Positions 10,298-17,924 of a stretch of DNA of 64,000 nt are shown here, one piece after another; the first letter of the stretch is position 1; each line of letters begins with the position of its first letter. The stretch comes from Akkermansia muciniphila. GTDB lineage: Bacteria > Verrucomicrobiota > Verrucomicrobiia > Limisphaerales > SXTU01. Location: positions 1 through 64,000 of the forward strand of contig CAMCFN010000019.1 of assembly GCA_945874145.1 (NCBI GenBank), in the 5' to 3' direction. A program made the position numbers and the translations under genes. Below the pieces are notes generated by a model. That model was not told where the DNA came from. It did no database searches and saw nothing but the letters and a program-made list of their open reading frames with translations.

Positions 10298-10382
10298 GCG
10301 CACGTGGTGGAATTGGCAGACACGCTACTTTGAGGTGGTAGTGCCGAAAGGTGTGCAGGTTCAAGTCCTGCCGTGCGCACCA
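10298..10382 (+). tRNA. tRNA-Leu (anticodon GAG)
   Basis: An 85-nt class II tRNA with encoded CCA. The acceptor stem GCGCACG/CGTGCGC pairs perfectly. The D arm is GTG...CAC, the anticodon stem is CTACT/GGTAG with loop TTGAGGT (anticodon GAG at 10332-10334, reading CUC/CUU), a variable arm (GCC-GAAA-GGT) is present, and the T arm is GCAGG-TTCAAGT-CCTGC. The discriminator A and CCA are at 10379-10382. It lies between the TPR gene and ribE, both on the other strand, so it has its own transcription unit. Confidence 0.97.
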
Positions 10383-10397
10383 AGTTTTCCCCAACAG

Positions 10398-11021
10398 CTA
10401 CTTTATCCCCTGCGGAACTCCGCGCTGGCCCAGAAACTGATCCACGTATTTTCCGAGGAGATCGGCCTCCAGATTCACAGCGTCACCGACCTTCCGCTCC
10501 CGCAAGGCCGTGACCGCGAAGGTGTGCGGAATGATCCAGATGCGAAAACCCCCACGCGTCACCCCCGCCACCGTCAGGCTGATGCCATCCACGGCGATGG
10601 AACCTTTATGCACTACGTAGCGCCGCACCTCCACCGGAGCGGCGATGTCCAGCACATGGTCGGCACCCTTGCGCTCCCAGCGAGTGATGCGCCCCACGCC
10701 ATCCACGTGACCGGTGACGAAGTGCCCGCCAAGCCGGCCATTGGCTGCCAGCGCGCGCTCCAGATTCACCACCGCGCCGACCGCGGCGAACTGAAGATTA
10801 GTCCGCAGCCACGTCTCGCGCAGCAAATCGAAGCGCAGCAGCTTGTCACGGCCCCGCGTGGTTTGCTTAACCACGGTGAGGCAGCAGCCGTTGACCGCCA
10901 CGCTGTCACCGAGCTTCAGACCCCGTGCCACCTTGCGACAACGCACGGTGAGCTGGATGCCCGCGTCGGCAGGCGTGATCTTCGCCACTGTCCCCGTCTC
11001 TTCCACGATGCCTGTAAACAT
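10398..11021 (-). CDS. ribE: riboflavin synthase (alpha subunit)
   Basis: A 207-aa enzyme of riboflavin biosynthesis that dismutates two 6,7-dimethyl-8-ribityllumazines to riboflavin and the pyrimidinedione. It begins with the invariant MFTGIVEETGTV and consists of two lumazine-binding repeats (about 1-97 and 98-195). The second starts GGHFVTGHVDG. GDSVAVNGCCLTV in the first repeat and GSIAVDGISLTV in the second are conserved elements. Length is normal for the family. It lies 34 nt downstream of ribD on the same strand, forming a two-gene rib operon. Symbol usage varies (ribE or ribC by species). Confidence 0.95.
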   Translation of the reverse strand: MFTGIVEETGTVAKITPADAGIQLTVRCRKVARGLKLGDSVAVNGCCLTVVKQTTRGRDKLLRFDLLRETWLRTNLQFAAVGAVVNLERALAANGRLGGHFVTGHVDGVGRITRWERKGADHVLDIAAPVEVRRYVVHKGSIAVDGISLTVAGVTRGGFRIWIIPHTFAVTALRERKVGDAVNLEADLLGKYVDQFLGQRGVPQGIK

Positions 11022-11055
11022 GATGCGATGCTGAACCTTGCTCGTAATTGTGCTA

Positions 11056-12186
11056 CTAAGTCTGCGCCTTTCCCACCCGCGCTTGCAGCAGCAAATCTTC
11101 TCCCACCCGCCGCCACGCCACCTCCCGCAGCTCGATCAAATCCTGCAAACTCCGCGCGCCCTCCCCAGCCACGCCGCGCCGCGCGTCCCGGCCGCCGAGA
11201 ATTTTCGGCGCGTAAAAGAACGCCACCCGCTGCGCCAGACCGGATTCGAGGAAAGCCGCGTTCACCTCACCGCCACCCTCGACCAGCAAGCTCGTCACCC
11301 CCTCGCTGCCAAGGTGCGCGAGCAGCCATGCCAAGTTGATCCGGCCTTTACGAGCGGGGGCTTGCAGGACCTGCACCCGCAGCGCCAATCGCTTCACCCG
11401 CGCTTTCGGAGCGGCCGAGCTCACCACGACCGTGGTGCGAGCGGCGAACTCATCACTCCCCACGGCTGCATCCGCAGGGGTGCGCGCCAAGGCATCCAGC
11501 ACGAGACGCCGGGGCGCTTTGCGAATCCGGCCAGCCGGGCCACGCACCGTCAGCGCAGGGTTGTCGGCCAAGACGGTGTTGATGCCCACCAGCACCGCAT
11601 CGGCCGCAAACCGCAACTGCATCCCCACCGCCCGCGCGGGTGGACCGGTAATCCACTTCGATTCGCCGGAAGCCGTAGCAATTTTGCCGTCCAACGTCAT
11701 CGCCGCCTTCACCGTGACAAAGGGCGTGCGATGCACCACCCAGTGGTTGAAAACTTCGTTCAACCGAGTGGCTGCGTCCGCCAGCACGCCCGTCTCCACC
11801 GCAATGCCAGCCGCCCGCAGCAGCTCAAATCCACGTCCGCCGTGACAGGGGTTCGGATCCGTCGCCGCCACCACCACCCGACGAATGCCCGCCGCCACAA
11901 TCGCCTCCGTGCAAGGCGGCGTGCGGCCCTGCGTGCAGCACGGCTCCAGCGTCACAAAGAGCGTCGCGCCCCGCACCGATGCGCCACGTCGGGCGGCATC
12001 CCGCAGCGCCTCCACCTCCGCATGCGGCCACCCCGCCCGCCGATGCCAGCCCGCGCCAAGGAGTTTTCCGCCCCGCACCAGCACCGCGCCCACCATGGGA
12101 TTGGGCGAGGTGCGTCCCAGTCCGCGCCGCGCCAGGCGCAGAGCTTGGCGCATGAAAACTTCGTCGATAGCAGTGGTCCGGCTCAC
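11056..12186 (-). CDS. ribD: bifunctional pyrimidine deaminase/reductase of riboflavin synthesis
   Basis: About 376 aa. The N-terminal deaminase has SPNPMVGAVLV, the zinc ligands in PHAEVEAL and EPCCTQGRTPPC, then TEAIVAAGIRRVV. The C-terminal reductase has FVTVKAAMTLDGKIA, SKWITG, GINTVLADNP and LLVEGGGEVN. Together they convert the ribosylamino-pyrimidinone product of GTP cyclohydrolase II to the ribitylamino-uracil phosphate. Starts considered are GTG at 12186 (chosen; gives the usual short leader before FMRQALRLA) and ATG at 12153; a longer frame runs upstream without family similarity. Downstream ribE is 34 nt away. I looked for an FMN riboswitch upstream and did not find one. Confidence 0.93.
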   Translation of the reverse strand: MSRTTAIDEVFMRQALRLARRGLGRTSPNPMVGAVLVRGGKLLGAGWHRRAGWPHAEVEALRDAARRGASVRGATLFVTLEPCCTQGRTPPCTEAIVAAGIRRVVVAATDPNPCHGGRGFELLRAAGIAVETGVLADAATRLNEVFNHWVVHRTPFVTVKAAMTLDGKIATASGESKWITGPPARAVGMQLRFAADAVLVGINTVLADNPALTVRGPAGRIRKAPRRLVLDALARTPADAAVGSDEFAARTTVVVSSAAPKARVKRLALRVQVLQAPARKGRINLAWLLAHLGSEGVTSLLVEGGGEVNAAFLESGLAQRVAFFYAPKILGGRDARRGVAGEGARSLQDLIELREVAWRRVGEDLLLQARVGKAQT

Positions 12187-12312
12187 GGGCCGGAAGGCAA
12201 ACACCCGAACCAGCCTTCGTCGAGCGCGTTGTGCAACTCGGGGGCCTCTGTCCATGAGCAACAGACCGGGCAGCCGACAACGAACAAGCTTCTCCCTTCG
12301 GCCGTCCGCTGG

Positions 12313-12318
12313 TAACTT
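12313..12318 (+). promoter_or_regulatory. candidate -10 element of the tonB-like gene (leaderless)
   Basis: TAACTT ends 7 nt before the GTG at 12326. It is part of the recurrent TAnnnT-to-start spacing and supports the GTG start over the upstream ATG at 12254. Confidence 0.4.
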
Positions 12319-12325
12319 CGTCATC

Positions 12326-13693
12326 GTGGATCTGGCCGAATACAAAGTGCGACGCCCCCGGCAGGAGCAGACCAACCTGCTGCTGCTCGCCTTTGTCGTC
12401 TCCCTCATTGCGCACATCCTGTTCGCCCTGGCGTGGGAGTTCCGCGCGCATCTGCCCCACCTTGCGTGGCTGGATTGGATGAAGAAGCAGTCCGCGAAGC
12501 TGGATCCTGCCGCCCTGCTCCTGAAGCTCGACCAGCCCAAGCCCCTGCCCCCGGAACTTCTCAAGATCGCAGCGCTCCGCCCAACTCCCACCGAGCAGCC
12601 CATGCCGCAGCTCACCTTCGTGGATGTGGACCCTTCACTGGCCAGCGAGCCTCCCAAGGACGCCAAATTCTATTCCGCCACCAGCACCCGCGCGGCCAAT
12701 CCGGACGCCAAGGTAGAGTCGAACGTGCCGAAGATTGACGGCAAGCAGACGCAGATGGTGAAGGTGCAGGAGGTTTCCAAGCCCCTGCCCCCCGCCTCGC
12801 CACCGCCCGCCCCGCAGCCCAAAGCCGCCCCACCTCCGCCCAAGGCCGAGACCACACCTGAACCCAAACCACAAACGCCAGCGCCGACTCCAACTCCGAA
12901 GGCCGTCACTCCGCCAACGCCCAAGCCCGTGGCTGCCCCACCGCCAAAGCCAGCCGAGCCTCCACCCAAGCCAGCTCCCACTCCTCCTCCTGCTCCGGCC
13001 CCGGAGCCTAAGAAGAGCGAACCCCAACCGCTGCAACCCGCACCCTCCCCAGCCCCGCAGGTCGCCGGAGAAACACTTCGGCCACAGCCCAAGCCTGCTC
13101 CGCTGGCACCCCCTGCCCCGTCTTTGAGCCCGCCCGCGCCAGCCCAGCCACCGGTGGTGGTCCAAGTGGCCAAGGCCATGCCCATCGCCCCCGCCCCGAC
13201 CAGCCCCCCGGCGGTTGATCCCAGCACTGCCCCGCCCGCCAAGGCCACTGAACCCGGTGACGCAGAAACCAAAAGCTCCCGCCCGCGCACCATCAAGGAA
13301 GCCCTCGCTCGGCGGCAGGAAAGCGGTCTCGTCGGCGAGAAAATGCTCCAGCCAGGCGGCGTGAAACGCCTAGGCGTGAGCGCCATGGACGTGCAGGGCA
13401 CTTCCTTCGGGGCCTACGATCAGGCCATCGTCCACGCCATCCAGCAGCGTTGGTATGATTTGCTGGAGACCCGCTTCTCCCCGCGCGGCAAGGTGGTCAT
13501 CGAGTTCCGCCTCCATCACGATGGCCGCGTGACCGAACTCAAGGTGGGCGATGCCGATGTGGGCGACCTTTACGTCCTGCTCTGTCAGAAGGCCGTGCAG
13601 GACCCGGCCCCCTTCCCCCGCTGGCCTAGCGACATGCGCCGCCAGTTACAAGCCGACCATCGTGACATCCGATTCACCTTCTTCTACCACTGA
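12326..13693 (+). CDS. TonB-family energy transducer with long proline-rich linker
   Basis: A 455-aa inner-membrane protein: a short cytoplasmic N-terminus, one membrane helix (LLLLAFVVSLIAHILFALAW), a long Pro/Ala/Lys-rich periplasmic linker (about 120-320) and a C-terminal TonB/TolA-like domain (about 365-455; YDQAIVHAIQQRWYDLLE, KVVIEFRLHHDGRVTELKV). TonB proteins couple proton-motive force to outer-membrane receptors, but no ExbB/ExbD or receptor is adjacent, so a TolA- or gliding-type role is equally possible. The start is uncertain: GTG at 12326 is preferred because a TAACTT element lies just upstream; ATG at 12254 would add 24 residues. It is divergent from ribD with almost no intergenic space. 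Confidence 0.78.
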   Translation: MDLAEYKVRRPRQEQTNLLLLAFVVSLIAHILFALAWEFRAHLPHLAWLDWMKKQSAKLDPAALLLKLDQPKPLPPELLKIAALRPTPTEQPMPQLTFVDVDPSLASEPPKDAKFYSATSTRAANPDAKVESNVPKIDGKQTQMVKVQEVSKPLPPASPPPAPQPKAAPPPPKAETTPEPKPQTPAPTPTPKAVTPPTPKPVAAPPPKPAEPPPKPAPTPPPAPAPEPKKSEPQPLQPAPSPAPQVAGETLRPQPKPAPLAPPAPSLSPPAPAQPPVVVQVAKAMPIAPAPTSPPAVDPSTAPPAKATEPGDAETKSSRPRTIKEALARRQESGLVGEKMLQPGGVKRLGVSAMDVQGTSFGAYDQAIVHAIQQRWYDLLETRFSPRGKVVIEFRLHHDGRVTELKVGDADVGDLYVLLCQKAVQDPAPFPRWPSDMRRQLQADHRDIRFTFFYH

Positions 13694-13822
13694 CCGGCCA
13701 TTCCTTGTCCCACACAGAACAATTCCTGACTAGACCAAGAGGGAATCCGTCCGCACACTTTCCCCGCAGCCGACATTTTGACTGAACCCTTGAGCGACAA
13801 CGTCCAAAACCGCTATTCGACC

Positions 13823-15631
13823 ATGCAACCGATTACGCTCAACCCTGCCGGCAGCTACGTTCCCGCCAGCGCCAGCATCCCCAAGCACGTCGTCCAGCAG
13901 CGTTTTCGCACTCCCAAGAAGAACGTCCCCCAGACGCCCATCGAGCGGAACCATTTCCTCCACGTCATCCGCAACTACGTCGCCGAGTTCAACCCGGTGC
14001 CGCCCATGCCCGCCGACGATCTCAAGGTCCACGCCGACCGCGTCGTGCAGATGCTCAAGTGCGACCCCATCTACCGTGACTACATCGGCGTGCTGATGAA
14101 CAACGAGATGTGGCGCGAACAGCTCGCCGCCGTGCCCTTCGAGCGCCGACTGCTGCTGCTGCCCAAGTGCCTGCGCGTCGAGGCGAAGTGCCCGGCACCC
14201 TTCGACGAGTTCGGCCTGCTCTGCAAACAGTGCGGCCTCTGCACCATCCAGGACTTGCAGGCCGAGGCGGAGAAACTGGGTTACGCAACGCTGGTGGCGG
14301 AAGGTTCCGCCATCGTCATGTCGCTGATTCAGACCGGCAAAATCGAGGCCATCGTCGGCGTGAGCTGCCTCAGCGTGCTCGAACGCGCGTTCCCCTACAT
14401 GGAGGCGGCTGCCATTCCCGGCGTGGCTATCCCGCTGCTGCAGGACGACTGCATCGACACCACCGTGGACCTCGACTGGGTCTGGGAATACATCCACCTG
14501 ACCAGCGACGATCAAACACGCCGGCTGGATCTCAGCGCGTTGCGCGACGAGGTGGATTTCTGGTTCAGCCCGGCCTGCCTCGACACCATCATGGGCAACG
14601 GCGAAGGCGAGACCGAGCGCATCGCCCGCGAATGGCTCGGCAAGGCCGGCAAGCGCTGGCGCCCCTTCCTCGCCGTGGCGGCTTATCAGGCCCTGCGCCG
14701 CGACATCGGCAAGCCCCTGCCCGAGGATGTCCGCAAGATCGCTGTGGCCGTCGAGTGCTTCCACAAGGCATCGCTCATCCACGACGACATCGAGGACAAC
14801 GACTCGCTCCGCTACGGCGAAAAGACCCTGCACGAGGAATACGGCACCGCCGTGGCCCTGAACGTCGGCGACCTGCTCATAGGCGAGGGCTACCGGCTCA
14901 TCGCCTCCTGCAAGGCTAGCGCGGAACAGAAAGCCGCCATGCTCACCGTCGCCAGCGAAGGCCAGCGCGCCCTCTGCCGTGGCCAGGGCGCGGAGCTCTG
15001 CTGGGCGCGGAAACCCCAACCGCTTACGCAGCATCAGGTGCTGGAAATCTTCCGGCTCAAGACCGCGCCCGCCTTCGAGGTCGCGCTCCGGTTGGGATCA
15101 ATTTACAGCGGTCTCGAAACCTACGAGGAAGTCGAGTCCACCCTGGGCGTTTACAGCGAGGCGCTCGGCATCGCCTACCAAATTCGCGATGACTTGAGCG
15201 ACTTGGGAGAACAAGGCGAGACCAATGACATCGCCGGGTTGCGCCCGAGTCTGTTGCTCGCCATCGCGCACGACAAGGCCAAGGCCGAGCAGAAGGAAGT
15301 GATCGCCAATGTCTGGCGTCGCCAGCTGCCCGCCGGTGGCATCGCGCAAGTCGAGGCGCTCTACACCGAGATTGGAGCGGATCTTCGGGCCAAGACCCTG
15401 CTTGAGACCTACAAGGAACAGGCCATCCGCTCGCTCGCCGATCTGGAAAACCCGAACCTCAAGGGCCTCCTCCGCCGCACCCTGGGCAAGATTTTCAACG
15501 ACGTCGAAATCAAGGGTTGGTGCAAGGAACAGGAGCAGTTAAACGGCGTGCGCGATGGCGTGCGCGTTGAGAATGGCACCGCCGCCCCGGAAGCCGCGCC
15601 ACGCGAGCTGGATGTGGTGATGGCGAAGTAA
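13823..15631 (+). CDS. fusion of a DUF116-like Cys-rich domain and a polyprenyl diphosphate synthase
   Basis: A 602-aa two-domain protein. Residues about 35-255 resemble DUF116: a cysteine-rich patch with C116, then C123-x10-C134-x2-C137-x2-C140, and a following alpha/beta part (GSAIVMSLIQTGKIEAIVGVS). Residues about 275-575 are a trans-isoprenyl diphosphate synthase with GKRWRP, the first aspartate-rich motif D321-D-I-E-D325, the second D456-D-L-S-D460, and GQGAEL. The enzyme half would elongate IPP onto allylic diphosphates, for quinone or undecaprenyl-type chains. The four-cysteine cluster suggests metal or Fe-S binding, by inference only. Starts: ATG 13823 is used; TTG at 13778 is possible. 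The last 30 residues are a low-complexity tail. Confidence 0.85.
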   Translation: MQPITLNPAGSYVPASASIPKHVVQQRFRTPKKNVPQTPIERNHFLHVIRNYVAEFNPVPPMPADDLKVHADRVVQMLKCDPIYRDYIGVLMNNEMWREQLAAVPFERRLLLLPKCLRVEAKCPAPFDEFGLLCKQCGLCTIQDLQAEAEKLGYATLVAEGSAIVMSLIQTGKIEAIVGVSCLSVLERAFPYMEAAAIPGVAIPLLQDDCIDTTVDLDWVWEYIHLTSDDQTRRLDLSALRDEVDFWFSPACLDTIMGNGEGETERIAREWLGKAGKRWRPFLAVAAYQALRRDIGKPLPEDVRKIAVAVECFHKASLIHDDIEDNDSLRYGEKTLHEEYGTAVALNVGDLLIGEGYRLIASCKASAEQKAAMLTVASEGQRALCRGQGAELCWARKPQPLTQHQVLEIFRLKTAPAFEVALRLGSIYSGLETYEEVESTLGVYSEALGIAYQIRDDLSDLGEQGETNDIAGLRPSLLLAIAHDKAKAEQKEVIANVWRRQLPAGGIAQVEALYTEIGADLRAKTLLETYKEQAIRSLADLENPNLKGLLRRTLGKIFNDVEIKGWCKEQEQLNGVRDGVRVENGTAAPEAAPRELDVVMAK

Positions 15632-15643
15632 GCGTCGTGGCGG

Positions 15644-15781
15644 CAGGCGTCCTCGCCTGGCGTAGAGCCGGGCGTCCCGCCCGGCAGCCATGGCGTGTGG
15701 CAGGAGGCGAGTCTCAAGAATTTCGTGGCCCTGGTTCAGGCGGCAAGATGCCGCCCTCTACGGCAGGCGGGACGCCCGCCG
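15644..15781. repeat. cluster of REP-like hairpins between genes
   Basis: The 162-bp gap between the convergent isoprenyl synthase and panC genes is filled by palindromes: CAGGCG/CGCCTG (15644-15659), GCCGGGCG/CGCCCGGC (15667-15685), GGCGGCA/TGCCGCC (15739-15755) and GGCGGG/CCCGCC (about 15766-15780). Outer arms GTAGAG (15662-15667) and CTCTAC (15756-15761) mirror the layout at 6862-6934. It could also end transcription from both sides. Confidence 0.7.
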
Positions 15782-15793
15782 CCACATGTCGCA

Positions 15794-16663
15794 CTACTTC
15801 AAAACCGCGTTGTCGATCAACCGCTTCTTCCCGATGAAAACCGCCAGCGCCATGTGCGCGCCGCGCGTGACGGCGGTGGCGGGTTGCAGTGTCTCACCAT
15901 CGAAGAACTCCACGTAGTCCAGCCGCGCGGCCGGCTGCGTGGCGATCAGCGCGGCGATTTCCTTTCCCAGCAAGTCGGTGTAAATCGGCGTGTGGGAGCT
16001 GACCACCACCTGCCTGGCCAGTTGCAACGCCCGCCAAAGAATCGTCGCCTGCGGACGCTGCTCCACAGTGAGGTATTTGTTCCGTGAACTCATCGCGAGG
16101 CCGTCCTTTTCCCGCAAGGTCGGAGCCACCATCAGCTTCAACGGAAAGTTCAGATCGCGCACCATGCGGCGGAGGATGGCGGCCTGCTGCCAGTCCTTCG
16201 CGCCGAACACGGCCACCTCTGGCAGCACGAGGTTGAAGAGCTTGGCGACAACGGTGGTGACCCCGCGGAAGTGGGTCGGGCGCGAGCCGCCCTCCATGCT
16301 CTGCGAAAGTTTTTCCTCGATGACGTAAGTGCTGTAACCACCCGTTTCGCGACCGGGATACATCTCGGCATCCGAGGGAAAGAACAGCACGTCCACGCCG
16401 GCCTTGCGACAGAGCGCCTTGTCCCGCTCCAGATCACGTGGATAGGCGGACAAATCCTCGGTCGGCGCGAATTGCGTCGGGTTCACGTAGATGCTCGCGA
16501 CGACGATGCCCGGCTTGCCCACCAGCCGACGCGTGCGGCTCATCAGGCTGAGATGTCCGTCGTGCAGGTAGCCCATCGTCGGCACGAAGCCGACGCGTTT
16601 CCCCTCGCGCCGCCAGCGGAGGGCGAGACGTTGCATGGCGGCGGCGGAAGTGACGATGCGCAT
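15794..16663 (-). CDS. panC: pantothenate synthetase
   Basis: A 289-aa cytoplasmic enzyme joining pantoate and beta-alanine with ATP, the last step of vitamin B5 synthesis. The family motifs are present: PTMGYLHDGHLSLM (the HIGH-type nucleotide site), VASIYVNPTQFAPTEDL, GVTTVVAKLFNLV, FGAKDWQQ and MSSRNKYL (the KMSKS-like region). YPRDLERD also matches. Length is normal. ATG 16663 is used because the family starts directly with MRIVTS; upstream residues are unrelated. TACACT lies 7 nt before that ATG. No panB or panD partner is adjacent. Confidence 0.95.
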   Translation of the reverse strand: MRIVTSAAAMQRLALRWRREGKRVGFVPTMGYLHDGHLSLMSRTRRLVGKPGIVVASIYVNPTQFAPTEDLSAYPRDLERDKALCRKAGVDVLFFPSDAEMYPGRETGGYSTYVIEEKLSQSMEGGSRPTHFRGVTTVVAKLFNLVLPEVAVFGAKDWQQAAILRRMVRDLNFPLKLMVAPTLREKDGLAMSSRNKYLTVEQRPQATILWRALQLARQVVVSSHTPIYTDLLGKEIAALIATQPAARLDYVEFFDGETLQPATAVTRGAHMALAVFIGKKRLIDNAVLK

Positions 16664-16670
16664 GGACGGA

Positions 16671-16676
16671 AGTGTA
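16671..16676 (-). promoter_or_regulatory. candidate -10 element of panC (leaderless)
   Basis: It reads TACACT on the minus strand and ends 7 nt upstream of the panC ATG. One of the TAnnnT set. Confidence 0.4.
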
Positions 16677-16745
16677 GGAGGCAAACGGACAAAAATGGAG
16701 GAGTTTCCGGCACGCATGAGGTTGCCCGCGCACTTTGACCCAGCT

Positions 16746-16751
16746 TAGACT
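16746..16751 (+). promoter_or_regulatory. candidate -10 element of the RMD1/DUF155 gene (leaderless)
   Basis: TAGACT ends 5 nt before the ATG at 16757. A TTGCCC 18 nt upstream could be the -35. The identical hexamer precedes mqnC at nearly the same distance. Confidence 0.5.
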
Positions 16752-16756
16752 GCGTC

Positions 16757-17863
16757 ATGCAAACCGAGCGCTACACCGGCGAAGTGGTCTTCATCTACGC
16801 CTTCGACGTGGCCTACGACATGGTGCGGCAGCCGGTGAAGGAGCTGCTCGGTCAGCCCGTCGCGCAGTTCAGCGTGGACGCCAGCAAGCGCAGCCCGCGC
16901 CAGCTCTCCTTCTATCGCCCGCAGATGGTGCGACTGCCGCCCCAGGAACGCATCGGCCCGCTCGGTCCCGTGCGCGTGCATCGCACCATCAAGCTCCTGC
17001 CCATCGGGGCCATTAGCATCACCGTCCACGTCCCGTTCGAGGTGAAGAGCCTCACGGAACTCGTCGTGTTCCATGACCTCCAGTTCAGCAACGGCTCGCT
17101 GCACGACGAGGTGAAACGCCTCGCCGAACAGGTGCGCAACGAGCTGCGGCAATTTTACATCCGCCCGGTCGAGCCGTTGAGCGAGGAGGAGGCTTATACG
17201 GTCTTCTGCTTCCAAACGCCCGCGCACGACGGTCAGGACTTCCGTGCTGAAGACTGGCTCGCCTGCCATCGCCGGGACGTTGCCTCGCTGCTCACGCAGG
17301 AGCACGACGTGCAACAGCTCTCCGACCAGGAGGTCGAGGAGTCCACCGGGCGCTTTCTGAGTTATTATCGCGGCGATCTCGCGGTGGTGGACTGGGACGC
17401 GGCGCTCATCCTGGACAGCCCGCGCAACTTCGAGGAGACGCTCTTCATCATGGAGCTGGCCAACGTGCAACTCGCCGAGCTGGAGGCCTACGACCGCCTG
17501 CTCGACGACGCGCTGGAACGTTCTTACCGCGATTTCTCCAATCAACCCGCCCAGCGCTCTTCCAAGGTCATCATGCAGGAGTTGAAGGAAATCCGCGTGG
17601 ACATGGCGCGCCTGAGCGACGAGCTTTTGAACATCTCGAAGTTCTTTGGCGACTGGCATCTCTCGCGCATCTACCAGACGCTCTCCACGCGCTTCCATCT
17701 CGGTGAATGGCACCGGACGATTGACGAGAAGCTCCGCACGCTCGACGGCCTCTATCAGCTCCTCAAGACCGACCAGAACAACCGGATGATGCTGATCTTG
17801 GAGGCGACCATCGTGCTGCTCTTCATCATTGACCTGGTCATGCTCTTCCTGATGAAGCAGTGA
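16757..17863 (+). CDS. RMD1/DUF155-like C-tail membrane protein
   Basis: A 368-aa protein resembling the RMD1/YagE (DUF155) family. The diagnostic C-terminal half has AALILDSPRNFEETLFIMEL, then a helical region (ELEAYDRLLDDALERSYRDF), a conserved W-containing stretch (FFGDWHLSRIYQTLSTRFHL.EW) and a final transmembrane helix (LILEATIVLLFIIDLVMLFL) followed by MKQ. The yeast homologue is mitochondrial and implicated in sporulation or mitochondrial translation; the bacterial function is unknown. The topology suggests a cytoplasmic body tethered by a C-terminal anchor. It is 61 nt upstream of ftsK on the same strand, though each has its own TAnnnT element. Confidence 0.75.
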   Translation: MQTERYTGEVVFIYAFDVAYDMVRQPVKELLGQPVAQFSVDASKRSPRQLSFYRPQMVRLPPQERIGPLGPVRVHRTIKLLPIGAISITVHVPFEVKSLTELVVFHDLQFSNGSLHDEVKRLAEQVRNELRQFYIRPVEPLSEEEAYTVFCFQTPAHDGQDFRAEDWLACHRRDVASLLTQEHDVQQLSDQEVEESTGRFLSYYRGDLAVVDWDAALILDSPRNFEETLFIMELANVQLAELEAYDRLLDDALERSYRDFSNQPAQRSSKVIMQELKEIRVDMARLSDELLNISKFFGDWHLSRIYQTLSTRFHLGEWHRTIDEKLRTLDGLYQLLKTDQNNRMMLILEATIVLLFIIDLVMLFLMKQ

Positions 17864-17912
17864 TGCTATGCGTTTGCTTGTTTTTCCTTTTTCATTTCCT
17901 GCTTCCCTTCCC

Positions 17913-17918
17913 TAGTCT
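17913..17918 (+). promoter_or_regulatory. candidate -10 element of ftsK (leaderless)
   Basis: TAGTCT ends 6 nt before the GTG at 17925. The upstream stretch is pyrimidine-rich (runs of T and C) with no purine-rich ribosome-binding site before the GTG. Confidence 0.45.
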
Positions 17919-17924
17919 CCATCC

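Noticed and set aside
10182-10394. 70-codon minus-strand frame (MGKTWCARQDLNLH...)
   Set aside because: It is antisense to the tRNA-Leu gene; the CARQDLNL-type translation is a well-known artefact of tRNA complements.
12187-12325. FMN riboswitch upstream of ribD
   Set aside because: None of the conserved RFN-element pieces (for example AGGGTGAAATTCCC-like segments) was found on the minus strand, and the gap is shared with the divergent tonB-like gene.
13730-15034. 434-codon minus-strand frame
   Set aside because: It is a mirror of the isoprenyl synthase coding strand, rich in Ala/Gly/Leu/Asp/His with no domains; long antisense frames are expected at this GC content.
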